Under the pieces are notes generated by a model. It worked only from the letters and a program-made list of their open reading frames with translations, had not been told where the DNA came from and did no database searches. Below are positions 24,357 through 33,189 of a stretch of DNA of 64,000 nucleotides, in pieces. Made by a program: the position numbers and the translations under genes. The DNA comes from Pectinatus frisingensis. GTDB taxonomy: Bacteria > Bacillota > Negativicutes > Selenomonadales > Selenomonadaceae. The DNA is taken from the NCBI RefSeq assembly GCF_015732285.1, contig NZ_WIQU01000007.1, forward strand, positions 65,332-129,331. The letters run 5' to 3'. The stretch's first letter is position 1, and each line of letters begins with the position of its first letter.

Positions 24357-26009
24357 ATGAAAAGTGATTTAGCAAAAAAAGGACCGGAACGTTCGGCACA
24401 TCGTGCACTGTTCTATGCCATGGGATATGGGCCGGAAGACTTAAAAAAACCGATGATTGGGATCGTAAATGCTTTCAATGAAATAATTCCGGGACATATT
24501 CATCTGCGGACTATTGCTGAAGCGGCTAAACTGGGTGTTGCAGCAGCAGGCGGCATGCCGGTTGAATTTCCGGCAATTGGTATTTGTGATGGTATAGCTA
24601 TGGGGCATCAGGGAATGAAATATTCTTTAGCCAGCCGGGAACTTATTGCTGATTCGATAGAGGCCGTTGCTGCCGGACATGCTTTTGACGGTTTGGTTTT
24701 AATTCCCAATTGCGATAAAATAGTTCCTGGAATGCTGATGGCCGCGGCGCGCCTTAATATTCCCTGTATTGTGGTAAGCGGCGGACCGATGCTTGCCGGT
24801 CGCCATAATGGACAAAATGTGAGCGTCAGCACGACTTTTGAAGCTGCCGGTAAATTTGCTGCAGGGAAAATGGACGCAACCGAAATGGCTTCGTTGGAAG
24901 CTGATGCTTGTCCGGGCTGTGGTTCTTGTTCCGGTCTTTTTACAGCTAATACGATGAATTGTTTGACTGAAGTATTAGGAATGGGATTGCCGGGAAATGG
25001 TACGATCCCAGCAGCTTATTTTGGACAGAGACGCCTTTTGGCAAAAAGAGCCGGCGAACTGATAATCGACTTGGTAAAAAATGATATAAAACCATGTGAT
25101 ATCATGACGAAACAGGCTTTTGAAAATGCAATGACTGTCGATATGGGAATTGGTGGTTCATCCAATACAGTACTTCATTTGACGGCCATTGCTCATGAAG
25201 CAGGTATTACGCTGCCGACACCTTTGTTTGATGAGATAAGTGCCCATACACCATATATAACAAAATTGAGTCCTGGCGGTACGCATCATATGCAGGATCT
25301 TAATGAAGCCGGCGGGATTTGTGCTGTAATGAAAGAACTTTCTCGTAAAAATCTCATTCATTTAGATGCACTGACAGTCGATGGTACAATTGGTGAGAGA
25401 ATCAGCAATGCTGCTATAAAACGGCCGGATGTCATAAAAACAGTTGACGCGCCATATCGTAAAACCGGCGGTATTGCGGTTTTGAAAGGCAATCTGGCAC
25501 CGGATTATGCAGTAGTGAAAGAAAGTGCTGTTACTGAAGATATGCTGTGTTATAAGGGAACGGCCAGGGTGTTTAATTCTGAAGAAGAAGCTATTGCTGC
25601 GATAACCAGCAGAAAGATAAAAAATGGTGATGTAGTTGTTATTCGTTATGAAGGCCCTAAGGGTGGTCCGGGAATGCGGGAGATGCTTAATCCGACAGCT
25701 GTTATTACAGGTATGGGATTGAAAGTAGCACTTATTACTGATGGAAGATTTTCCGGAGCAACGCGTGGTGCCTGTATCGGGCATGTTTCACCTGAAGCTA
25801 TGGCAGGAGGACCGATAGCGCTTATAAAAGAAGGCGACATAATTAATATTGATATTCCGGGACGTAAACTGGAACTGGAGGTAGACGCGGCCGAAATGGA
25901 AAAACGTCGGGCAGGCTGGGTGAAACCCGAACCAAAAGTTAAGACAGGTTATTTATCCCGGTATGCTAAACTGACTACTTCAGCCAGTACAGGAGCCGTA
26001 TTACAGTAA
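24357..26009 (+). CDS. ilvD: dihydroxy-acid dehydratase
   Basis: Iron-sulfur enzyme that dehydrates dihydroxy acids to the keto-acid precursors of valine, isoleucine and leucine. 550 aa, normal length. Candidate cluster cysteines are in [11 protein letters not shown] and [31 protein letters not shown] and [12 protein letters not shown] are also typical. It lies 37 nt after the BASS gene, in one T-box-controlled unit. A very strong hairpin terminator follows. No other ilv gene is nearby. Confidence 0.97.
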   Translation: MKSDLAKKGPERSAHRALFYAMGYGPEDLKKPMIGIVNAFNEIIPGHIHLRTIAEAAKLGVAAAGGMPVEFPAIGICDGIAMGHQGMKYSLASRELIADSIEAVAAGHAFDGLVLIPNCDKIVPGMLMAAARLNIPCIVVSGGPMLAGRHNGQNVSVSTTFEAAGKFAAGKMDATEMASLEADACPGCGSCSGLFTANTMNCLTEVLGMGLPGNGTIPAAYFGQRRLLAKRAGELIIDLVKNDIKPCDIMTKQAFENAMTVDMGIGGSSNTVLHLTAIAHEAGITLPTPLFDEISAHTPYITKLSPGGTHHMQDLNEAGGICAVMKELSRKNLIHLDALTVDGTIGERISNAAIKRPDVIKTVDAPYRKTGGIAVLKGNLAPDYAVVKESAVTEDMLCYKGTARVFNSEEEAIAAITSRKIKNGDVVVIRYEGPKGGPGMREMLNPTAVITGMGLKVALITDGRFSGATRGACIGHVSPEAMAGGPIALIKEGDIINIDIPGRKLELEVDAAEMEKRRAGWVKPEPKVKTGYLSRYAKLTTSASTGAVLQ

Positions 26010-26015
26010 AATATC

Positions 26016-26070
26016 ACTTAATTTAAAACAACTGCTATCAATAAAAGATAGCAGTTGTTTTAAATTAAGT
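26016..26070. terminator. 24-bp perfect hairpin terminator after ilvD
   Basis: 26016-26039 is the exact reverse complement of 26047-26070, with a 7-nt loop. It starts 6 nt after the ilvD stop codon. Confidence 0.9.
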
Positions 26071-26103
26071 AATGATTTTTACAAATTAAGTAATGATTTT
26101 TGT
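26062..26103. repeat. 21-bp tandem direct repeat, two copies
   Basis: AAATTAAGTAATGATTTTTA plus C at 26062-26082 is repeated at 26083-26103 with changes only in the last two bases. The first copy overlaps the right arm of the ilvD terminator. Confidence 0.7.
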
Positions 26104-26212
26104 GAAAAAGTATTACATTATTTGGAATAATTTATTATAATTATTAACAGGTAAGAATTCGTCAATAATAATTTACTGTTAATTATTTGGTACAAGAAGG
26201 GATGATTGTTTT

Positions 26213-27439
26213 ATGGATGTATATGTGGCACGACAGCCGATTTTAAATATAAATAAAGAAACAGTGGCATATGAGCTGTTGTTTCGTGATGGGTTTAAAA
26301 ATGCCATGAGTGATAAAATTGACGGCTATGATGCCACCCAAAGCATCTTATACAACAGCATGGTTACTATTGGCCTAGAAAAAATAGCCAACAGAAAAAA
26401 AGTATTTGTAAATTTTACCGGAAAAAATATAAAAAATGGTGATGTATTATTATTGCCACCAGGGATGGTTTATATAGAAATATTGGAAAATACAGAACCG
26501 ACAAAATCATTGATTGACATATGTAAACATTTACGAGAAAAAGGCTATAAATTTGCGTTGGATGATTTTGTTTTTGATCCTAAATATCAGCCGTTTATTG
26601 ATTTAGCTGATATAATAAAGATTGATTTTATCATTACTAATACAGAGGCTGAACGGCAAAAAATGCGCGAAATAATTCCGGCACATGTTAAATTACTGGC
26701 AGAAAAAGTAGAAACTGAAGAAGAATATAAACAGGCTTTATCATTGGGTTATGAATATTTTCAGGGATATTTTTTTTGCAGACCGGTTATTATTTCACAA
26801 AAAGCTTTTCGTGTGAATTTAGCATCACAGTTTTTACTTTTGCGGGAGGTTAATCGTGTTAATATTAACATACAATCTGTAGAAGAAATAGTAAAGCAAG
26901 ATGTATCATTGGTTCATAAACTGCTGAAATATATAAATTCACCTTATCTTGGTATTCGTAATAAGGTGCATAATATCAGGCAGGCTATTGCATTGCTGGG
27001 ACTCAATGGCACGCGTAACTGGGTCAATTTGATATGTTTAAGGGATTTGTCAGCAGAAAAACCTAATGAATTATTTATTATGCTGCTTGTACGGGCTAAG
27101 CTTTGTGAAATTGTGGCGGCGGCGTTGAAAAATCCGGTGTTGAATAGTGAGACAGCTTTTTTAGTGGGGATGTTGTCACTGTCGGATGTTATTTTGGATC
27201 AGCCGATGGAACATGTTGTTAATGAATTGGGACTTGCTGACGAAATTAAAGAAGCACTGCTGTATAAAAAAAATCCAATTGGAGAATTGCTGCGGATGGT
27301 GATACACTATGAACGAGGCGAATGGAATGGCGTGCGTGACTGGTGCGTATTGAACCATTTTTCTGAACGCAAATTGGTTGATTTTTATAATGAAGCAGTG
27401 CATTGTGCAACGGAAATGACTGAAAATATGTATCAATAA
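26213..27439 (+). CDS. EAL-HDOD (YuxH-like) signalling protein
   Basis: Cytoplasmic protein of 408 aa. The first half (1-200) is an EAL-type c-di-GMP phosphodiesterase fold: VARQPILN, AYELLFRDG (ELL in place of EAL), FALDDFVFD and AEKVETEEEY, then GYFFCRP. The second half is an HDOD domain (YINSPYLGIRNKVHNIRQAI, then ALLGLNGTRNWVNL). The altered EAL and DDF segments are usual for the YuxH branch, and catalytic activity is uncertain. Stand-alone gene between the ilvD terminator and the DUF134 gene. Confidence 0.88.
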   Translation: MDVYVARQPILNINKETVAYELLFRDGFKNAMSDKIDGYDATQSILYNSMVTIGLEKIANRKKVFVNFTGKNIKNGDVLLLPPGMVYIEILENTEPTKSLIDICKHLREKGYKFALDDFVFDPKYQPFIDLADIIKIDFIITNTEAERQKMREIIPAHVKLLAEKVETEEEYKQALSLGYEYFQGYFFCRPVIISQKAFRVNLASQFLLLREVNRVNINIQSVEEIVKQDVSLVHKLLKYINSPYLGIRNKVHNIRQAIALLGLNGTRNWVNLICLRDLSAEKPNELFIMLLVRAKLCEIVAAALKNPVLNSETAFLVGMLSLSDVILDQPMEHVVNELGLADEIKEALLYKKNPIGELLRMVIHYERGEWNGVRDWCVLNHFSERKLVDFYNEAVHCATEMTENMYQ

Positions 27440-27460
27440 CCTAGATACAGAGGTGAAAAT

Positions 27461-27835
27461 ATGGCTAGACCGAAAAAATGGAGAAAAGTATGCTATTTAC
27501 CTAAACAAAATAGATTCGGACCTTTGATGGAGGGAAAATTACCCAAAGATACTATTAATATGACCATTGATGAATATGAAACAATACGGTTAATTGATTT
27601 AGAAATGTTTACACAGGAAGATTGTGCCAAACAGATGAAGATAGCACGGACTACTGTACAAAAAATATATAATGGTGCAAGACAAAAATTAGCCGATTCA
27701 TTGGTGAATGGAAAGCTATTAATAATAGCTGGTGGAGAATACGAGATTTGTGACGGCATGGAGAATTTTTGTATATGCAGCAGATGCCATAAACACAGAT
27801 GTGCATTAGCTTCGCGGGATCAAAGTGAAAATTAG
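27461..27835 (+). CDS. DUF134-family HTH protein
   Basis: Small protein of 124 aa. MARPKKWRKVCYLP is the typical opening of DUF134. The middle has a sigma-factor-like helix-turn-helix (CAKQMKIARTTVQKIYNGAR). The tail is cysteine-rich (CDGMENFCICSRCHKHRC), suggesting a bound metal or cluster. The family has no established function. It is commonly found beside NifX/NifB-type and Mrp proteins, as here, so control of iron-sulfur genes is a reasonable guess. Ribosome site GAGGTG. Confidence 0.85.
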   Translation: MARPKKWRKVCYLPKQNRFGPLMEGKLPKDTINMTIDEYETIRLIDLEMFTQEDCAKQMKIARTTVQKIYNGARQKLADSLVNGKLLIIAGGEYEICDGMENFCICSRCHKHRCALASRDQSEN

Positions 27836-27881
27836 TTTTTGAAATGTTATTGACATATGATAATAATATGTTAGCATATAA

Positions 27882-27895
27882 ATGACATATGTCAT
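27882..27895. promoter_or_regulatory. palindrome ATGACATATGTCAT upstream of the NifX-like gene
   Basis: 14-bp perfect palindrome. A related half, TTGACATATGATAA, lies at 27850. It sits downstream of a possible -35 (TTGACA 27850-27855) and before the hairpin at 27909. Candidate operator, perhaps for the DUF134 protein. Confidence 0.4.
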
Positions 27896-27908
27896 AAATT
27901 AATATAAT

Positions 27909-27944
27909 AATTACATTATAATAGGTGTTATAATGTAATTTTAT
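27909..27944 (+). terminator. hairpin terminator after the DUF134 gene
   Basis: AATTACATTATAA (27909-27921) pairs perfectly with TTATAATGTAATT (27928-27940), followed by TTTAT. It separates the DUF134 gene from the NifX-like gene, or attenuates a transcript started at 27850. Confidence 0.7.
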
Positions 27945-27989
27945 TGACATAGTGTGTTAATAAAGTGTTTGTGTAAGGAGACATATGAA

Positions 27990-28346
27990 ATGAAAATAGC
28001 AATTGCATGTGAAAACGATATGGTTGCCCAGCATTTTGGACATTGTTCCACGTTTAATATTTTTGACGTAAATGATGGAAAGATTGTAGAAAACAAATTG
28101 ATAGATAATCCTGGACATAAACCGGGTTTCCTGCCGGTATACCTGAATGATATGGGTGTACAGGTAATAATTTCCGGTGGTATGGGTCAGGGAGCTGTTG
28201 AAATTTGCAAACAAAAGGATATTAAAGTTATTACCGGTGTCACGGGCACTGTGAAAGAAGTTATTGAACAATATATTGCGGGTAAGCTGGTTTCGGATGG
28301 TTCGGTATGTAATAGACATGAACATCGTAATGAATGCAGAAAATAA
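27990..28346 (+). CDS. NifX/NifB-C-terminal-like (dinitrogenase FeMo cofactor) family protein
   Basis: Protein of 118 aa with the MKIAIACENDMVAQHFGHCSTF pattern (start and HFGHC motif) and IISGGMGQGAVEICK. The family binds iron-sulfur or iron-molybdenum cofactor precursors; in non-nitrogen-fixers the role is unclear. The tail CNRHEHRNECRK could bind metal. Start ATG 27990; the preceding ATG at 27984 gives only two codons. Neighbours are DUF134 (upstream) and an Mrp ATPase (downstream), with no nif genes, so a general iron-sulfur role is more likely than nitrogen fixation. Confidence 0.87.
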   Translation: MKIAIACENDMVAQHFGHCSTFNIFDVNDGKIVENKLIDNPGHKPGFLPVYLNDMGVQVIISGGMGQGAVEICKQKDIKVITGVTGTVKEVIEQYIAGKLVSDGSVCNRHEHRNECRK

Positions 28347-28468
28347 TGTTGTCTGCTGAGTAACAAAAAGATTAATGAGATATTGTTACAGAATAATGCG
28401 TTCACTGATAAGGCAAGCTTATGTTATAATATGCATGTATTAAAAAAATTATTGTAAGGATGAAAAAA

Positions 28469-29299
28469 ATGAGTGAACAATGTACACATGATTGTGGCAG
28501 CTGTGCAACTTCAGACTGTCAGGAACGTACAAAAATTCCTATGGAAAAGGGAAATCCTGATTCCCATATAAAAAAAGTCATCGCGGTAGTCAGCGGTAAG
28601 GGTGGTGTAGGAAAGACCCTTGTCACATCTATGCTGGCAGTAATCATGCGGCGGCGGGGATTTAATGTTGGGGTGCTGGATGCTGATATTACAGGACCTT
28701 CAATACCAAAAGCTTTTGGCATTGATAAAAAAGCTGCCTGCGATGCCAAGGGAACAATTTTACCGGTTACGACTAAGACAGGTATAAAATTGATGTCAGT
28801 CAACTTGCTGCTGGAGAATGCTACTGATCCTGTTGTATGGCGTGGGCCAATAATCAGTGGCGTCGTTAAACAATTCTGGAACGAGGTAGTATGGGGTGAC
28901 ATTGACTATATGTTTGTTGACATGCCGCCAGGAACTGGTGATGTTCCATTAACCGTATTTCAATCGTTACCGGTAGATGGTATTGTGATCGTGACTTCAC
29001 CGCAGGATTTAGTAGGGATGATAGTTGAAAAAGCAGTAAAGATGGCTTCAATGATGAATAAACCTGTATTAGGAATAGTTGAAAATATGGCCTATTTCAA
29101 ATGTCCCAATTGTGGTAAAAAACACAAGATATTTGGTGAAAGTAATGTGGCATCTTTGGCTGGTTTTTATAATATTCATGAAACAGCGCAGATCCCGCTT
29201 GATCCTGCTTTGGCTGCAGAATGTGATAAAGACGGTATAGAAGATTTTGCGAATGATTATTTGAATTTATTGGCCGCCTACATTGAGCAAAATGCTTGA
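28469..29299 (+). CDS. mrp: Mrp/ApbC-family iron-sulfur carrier ATPase
   Basis: P-loop protein of 276 aa. The deviant Walker A is GKGGVGKT, preceded by VIAVVS. VVWRGPIISGVVKQFWNEV and DMPPGTGDVPLTV are family hallmarks, and CPNCGKKHKIFG carries the CxxC for the bridging cluster. The N-terminus CTHDCGSCATSDC adds more cysteines. It transfers Fe-S clusters to apo-proteins; IlvD, NadA and NrdJ-type neighbours would be consumers in general. Start 28469 has AAGGA 8 nt upstream. Confidence 0.93.
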   Translation: MSEQCTHDCGSCATSDCQERTKIPMEKGNPDSHIKKVIAVVSGKGGVGKTLVTSMLAVIMRRRGFNVGVLDADITGPSIPKAFGIDKKAACDAKGTILPVTTKTGIKLMSVNLLLENATDPVVWRGPIISGVVKQFWNEVVWGDIDYMFVDMPPGTGDVPLTVFQSLPVDGIVIVTSPQDLVGMIVEKAVKMASMMNKPVLGIVENMAYFKCPNCGKKHKIFGESNVASLAGFYNIHETAQIPLDPALAAECDKDGIEDFANDYLNLLAAYIEQNA

Positions 29300-29323
29300 T
29301 TTATAGGCTGGAGATATAGCAGT

Positions 29324-29986
29324 ATGGAAATTTATATAGCTGATAATAATATTTTAAAAAACAGTAAATTATTTTTCCGGGCAATACAGTTATTGCCTGA
29401 GAGAAGACAGAAAAAGCTGAAGTCCGGCACGGCGGAAAAAACTCGTATGCAATCTGCCGGAGCCGGACTTTTACTTGACTATATCTTAAAAAAACATGAA
29501 ATATATGGCGAAAACGCTGAAATATATACTAATGGTTATGGAAAACCGTATTTAAGAAGTGGATTGCTGTATTTTAATCTTTCACATTCCGGTGAATATA
29601 TTTTGTGTGCAGTAGATAAAAATGAACTTGGTGCTGATATTCAAAAAAGTAATATATGTCATATGGATTTAGCAAAACGTTTTTTACATACTGATGAGTA
29701 TGATTATTTGATTGGATTGCCAACGGAAAAACAAACGGAAGCATTTTTTCGCATTTGGACATTAAAAGAAAGTTATATAAAAGCTTTAGGCAGGGGAATC
29801 GCTGGTATGCTTGACACATTTGCTATAAAAATATTAGCTGATGGGGTAGCTGCCTATCAGGAAAATAAACCACTGCCGTATCAATTTATTGAATATGAAT
29901 TTACCGAATACCATATAGCAGTATGTACGACTGGGATTACTTCTAAACCGGCATTGCAACAAGTGGATTTTGCTGACTTATATTGA
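29324..29986 (+). CDS. Sfp-type 4'-phosphopantetheinyl transferase
   Basis: Enzyme of 220 aa that moves phosphopantetheine from CoA to a carrier-protein serine. FNLSHSGEYILCAV, LGADIQKSN and FRIWTLKESYIKALGRGI contain the magnesium and CoA-binding residues. It could serve an ACP or a peptide/polyketide carrier; no such synthase lies in this window. It follows mrp by 24 nt and converges with galE. Confidence 0.9.
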   Translation: MEIYIADNNILKNSKLFFRAIQLLPERRQKKLKSGTAEKTRMQSAGAGLLLDYILKKHEIYGENAEIYTNGYGKPYLRSGLLYFNLSHSGEYILCAVDKNELGADIQKSNICHMDLAKRFLHTDEYDYLIGLPTEKQTEAFFRIWTLKESYIKALGRGIAGMLDTFAIKILADGVAAYQENKPLPYQFIEYEFTEYHIAVCTTGITSKPALQQVDFADLY

Positions 29987-29992
29987 AATGTT

Positions 29993-30982
29993 TTAGTCAT
30001 TGAATCCGTTGGGATGCGTTTTATGCCAGTTCCAGGCAGTACTTATGATAGCTTCCATAGATGTATATTTAGGCTGCCAACCAAGGACTCTTTCTGCTTT
30101 TTCACTGGATGCTACAAGCCGTGCCGGATCACCGGCGCGTCTTTTTCCAATTATAACTTTGATATCCTGACCGGTGGCTTTTTTTGCTGAATCAATCATT
30201 TCTTTAACAGAAAATCCATTGCCGCTGCCCAAATTAAAAATATCACTAGAGTTTCCTTGACGCAGATAATTCAGAGCTTTCATGTGAGCGTCTGCCAAGT
30301 CAACCACATGGACATAGTCTCTTATACAGGTACCGTCCTTTGTCGGATAGTCGCTGCCATAGACAGTTATGGCAGCGCGTTTTTTTAAAGGAACTTGCAG
30401 TATGATGGGAACCAAGTGGCTTTCCGGAGTATGGGCTTCACCAATATGGCCATCTTCTGCTGCTCCGGCTACATTGAAATAACGCAGAGAAATATAACGG
30501 ATACCATGTGCGGAATTTACCCATTTCATCATTTTTTCCATGGTGCGTTTTGATTCACCATATGGATTAGTAGGTTCTGTGGGATCACTTTCCTTTATTG
30601 GAATTCGTTGAGGTTCGCCATAAGTTGCGGCAGAGGAAGAAAAGACGATTTTGCCGATATGGTGTTTAACCATGGCTTCAAGTAATATCTGCATGCCATA
30701 TATATTATTATTGAAATACAAGAGTGGTTTTTCTACACTTTCACCGACTAATGAGCAGGCTGCAAAATGGATAACGGCATCTATGTCATTTTCTGTAAAT
30801 ATCCTGTCTAATATAACAGCATCGCGTATATCACCATTATAAAATTTTACCTTATCAGGTATTGCCTGGCGATGTCCGGTCCTGAGATTATCTATTACGA
30901 TGGGAATTTCATTTTCTTCCAATAACTTATCTACCATATGCGAACCAATATAGCCAGCTCCGCCACACACTAGTATTGACAT
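29993..30982 (-). CDS. galE: UDP-glucose 4-epimerase
   Basis: Short-chain dehydrogenase-type epimerase, 329 aa. LVCGGAGYIGSHMVDKL binds NAD. SSSAATYGEP and NPYGESKRTMEKM give the Ser and the Tyr-x-x-x-Lys catalytic pair. CIRDYVHVVDLADAH is typical of GalE. Start 30982 follows GAGGATA; the longer in-frame reading has no ribosome site. Interconverts UDP-glucose and UDP-galactose for cell-surface sugars or galactose use. Confidence 0.95.
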   Translation of the reverse strand: MSILVCGGAGYIGSHMVDKLLEENEIPIVIDNLRTGHRQAIPDKVKFYNGDIRDAVILDRIFTENDIDAVIHFAACSLVGESVEKPLLYFNNNIYGMQILLEAMVKHHIGKIVFSSSAATYGEPQRIPIKESDPTEPTNPYGESKRTMEKMMKWVNSAHGIRYISLRYFNVAGAAEDGHIGEAHTPESHLVPIILQVPLKKRAAITVYGSDYPTKDGTCIRDYVHVVDLADAHMKALNYLRQGNSSDIFNLGSGNGFSVKEMIDSAKKATGQDIKVIIGKRRAGDPARLVASSEKAERVLGWQPKYTSMEAIISTAWNWHKTHPNGFND

Positions 30983-31060
30983 TTTTATATCCTCACTTTT
31001 ATTGATTTTGAAACTATAATTTAATTTTAGCATGAATACGAAGTGAGGATAACCCCTAAA

Positions 31061-32293
31061 TTATTTATACTGGCCCAAATACCAATTGACAAATTGCCGT
31101 GCCACTCGTCCGCTTCTGCCAGAATGAGTCAGTTCCCAGCGCAGGCCTTCAATACGCAGCTGTTTGTTATCCAATTTAATGCCGGTTTTTTGCAGATAAC
31201 TATCGATGATTTGCAGGTACTCATCTTGATTTGGGGCATCATATACAATAATTATGCCAAAACGATCGGATAATGATATTGATTCATTTACACTGTCATT
31301 GCGATACAATTCATCTTGTGTGTCTTCCCGGTCATTCCAGGTTTCCTTGATAAGGTGTCGACGGTTTGATGTGGCATATAATACTACATTGGACGGAATT
31401 GATGAGATACCTCCTTCAATCACTGATTTCAGGTATTTGTATTCTGTTTCTGTTTCATTAAATGATAAGTCATCAAGAAAAACAATAAATTTATAACCGG
31501 CCAATTGGCGCAGATGTTCCATTATATCCGGCAGTAATTTTATTTGATCCCGGGTTATTTGTAAGAGGCGCAGACCTTTTTCATAATATTCATTGATTAA
31601 CGCTTTAACACCGGAAGACTTTCCTGTGCCGCGGGCACCAACAAGCAAAACGTTGTTAGCAGGTTTATTTTTAATAAAAGCAATTGTATTATCAATAAGT
31701 GTTTGTTTTTGTCGATCATATCCTATTAAATCAGACATTTTTATGGACTCAAAGTATTTAATACCGTTGAGGCCACTGTTATTATTCCAATAAAAAGCGC
31801 GATAATGGGCCATTTTACCAGAGCCAAATTTTTTATAATGATCAAGCAGGCAAAGCGTTGCCTCTTCAGCTGACTGAGTTTGTGACAATGACTGAGATAA
31901 TAAGGCGTAAAGTTCATTAGAACAAGTTTTCACCGGTGAATAGGCGTTTACTATATCAATGATTTTATTGTCACCCAATAAGTCAATTTTCAAATAAGGA
32001 TAAATAACTTCCATATCAATTTTCAATAGTTTTTGAAGACTTTTATCGGGAAACTTCCCCTGCCGGATGCTGGCAGCAGCTAAATTATTTCCTTCTGATA
32101 GTAAATAAATTATGTATGCGGAAAATAATTGACCGGAAAGGCCCAGCTGTTCACTCTGCTGAACCAGAGCAGACAGGAAAGAATGCTGCAGCGTTATGTT
32201 GTAAGGATCACTGACGGCATTGCTGTAAAGACGGATAATTTTATTTTTCCGAAAAGAAGGAAAAGTAATCAATTGTGTCAAATTAACATCCAT
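31061..32293 (-). CDS. DUF815 family AAA ATPase
   Basis: ATPase of 410 aa. Walker A LLVGARGTGKSS, Walker B FIVFLDDLSFNE and the arginine-rich sensor region VVLYATSNRRHLIKETW are clear. The C-terminus LRWELTHSGRSGRVARQFVN is typical of the family. The N-terminal 200 residues are helical and not recognised. Function is unknown; related proteins are described only as P-loop ATPases. Start 32293 is preferred because AGGTGA is 5-10 nt upstream. Confidence 0.87.
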   Translation of the reverse strand: MDVNLTQLITFPSFRKNKIIRLYSNAVSDPYNITLQHSFLSALVQQSEQLGLSGQLFSAYIIYLLSEGNNLAAASIRQGKFPDKSLQKLLKIDMEVIYPYLKIDLLGDNKIIDIVNAYSPVKTCSNELYALLSQSLSQTQSAEEATLCLLDHYKKFGSGKMAHYRAFYWNNNSGLNGIKYFESIKMSDLIGYDRQKQTLIDNTIAFIKNKPANNVLLVGARGTGKSSGVKALINEYYEKGLRLLQITRDQIKLLPDIMEHLRQLAGYKFIVFLDDLSFNETETEYKYLKSVIEGGISSIPSNVVLYATSNRRHLIKETWNDREDTQDELYRNDSVNESISLSDRFGIIIVYDAPNQDEYLQIIDSYLQKTGIKLDNKQLRIEGLRWELTHSGRSGRVARQFVNWYLGQYK

Positions 32294-32405
32294 AGTATCA
32301 CCTATTCTTATCATAATTACAATATCTTTATATAATAGCAAAAAAAATATCCATTGCCAATAGGTAATGATATATATAATAAAAAAAAATTGACTTATTG
32401 ATTTA

Positions 32406-32433
32406 TTGACTTTTTGACTTTTTGGAGTATAAT
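32406..32433 (+). promoter_or_regulatory. promoter of hsp20
   Basis: TTGACT (32406-32411), 16 nt, TATAAT (32428-32433). The preceding bases repeat TTGA(C/T)T several times from 32389. No CIRCE-type inverted repeat is visible. Confidence 0.6.
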
Positions 32434-32522
32434 AATAATTGTAAGGATTGAAGATTGGTATAGCAGTCAGAGAGCCTTATAAAAATAAAATTATAAATAA
32501 ATTATTTAAGGGGGTTTTCCTA

Positions 32523-32984
32523 ATGTTTGGTTTGGTTCCTTTTACAAAAAATAATATCAGCAAGAAAGATGATGGTTTTGGGCGGGTGTTTGATATTTTT
32601 AATGAACCTTTTTTTAATTCGGCATTTGCTCCGATGCAGACTGCAATGTCGGGTTTTGCTTCTTTCAAAGTGGATGTAAAAGATTTGGATGATGCTTATG
32701 AATTGTCTGCCGAACTTCCTGGTGTAAAAAAGGAAGACATTTCTTTAAGTTATGACAGTGGATATTTAACAATACAGGCCAGTACTGGTGATAATAAAGA
32801 AGAAAAGGACAGCGACGGGAAATATATTCGTCGTGAACGCCGGAGTGGCAGTATGTCACGTTCTTTCTATATTGATAATATTGATGAAGGTCAGGTTAAG
32901 GCGGAATTTAAGGATGGTATTTTAAATATACGTCTGCCAAAGGTTACGCCTCAGGACACGGCAAAACATATTGCAATTGAATAA
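32523..32984 (+). CDS. hsp20: Hsp20/alpha-crystallin family small heat-shock protein
   Basis: Chaperone of 153 aa that holds unfolding proteins without ATP. The alpha-crystallin domain runs from about residue 48: YELSAELPGVKKEDISLSYD, then RRERRSGSMSRSFYI and AEFKDGILNIRLPK. The start at 32523 follows AAGGGGG; a longer in-frame reading to 32448 lies in the 5' leader. Single gene with its own promoter and terminator. Confidence 0.95.
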   Translation: MFGLVPFTKNNISKKDDGFGRVFDIFNEPFFNSAFAPMQTAMSGFASFKVDVKDLDDAYELSAELPGVKKEDISLSYDSGYLTIQASTGDNKEEKDSDGKYIRRERRSGSMSRSFYIDNIDEGQVKAEFKDGILNIRLPKVTPQDTAKHIAIE

Positions 32985-33021
32985 ATTCTTGATTTTTAAG
33001 TCAGCCGCTAACAGCGGGATG

Positions 33022-33065
33022 AATCTCCATATCAGCTGCTTTTTACAGTTGATACGGAGATTTTT
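33022..33065 (+). terminator. hairpin terminator after hsp20
   Basis: AATCTCCATATCAGCTG (33022-33038) pairs with CAGTTGATACGGAGATT (33046-33062) with one mismatch and one G-U pair, followed by T's. Confidence 0.75.
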
Positions 33066-33189
33066 ATATTACTGATAAATTACAGAAATTTTTGAACTTA
33101 GGCTATTATAATTAACTCTATTATCGTTTACTCATGTTTAAAAACGTTATATAATAAGGACAGTTAATAAAAGAAGAGGAGCCTCATAT

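Noticed and set aside
27990-28346. Nitrogen-fixation role of the NifX-like gene
   Set aside because: No nifHDK or other nif genes are in the window. The neighbours are DUF134 and Mrp, pointing to general iron-sulfur handling.
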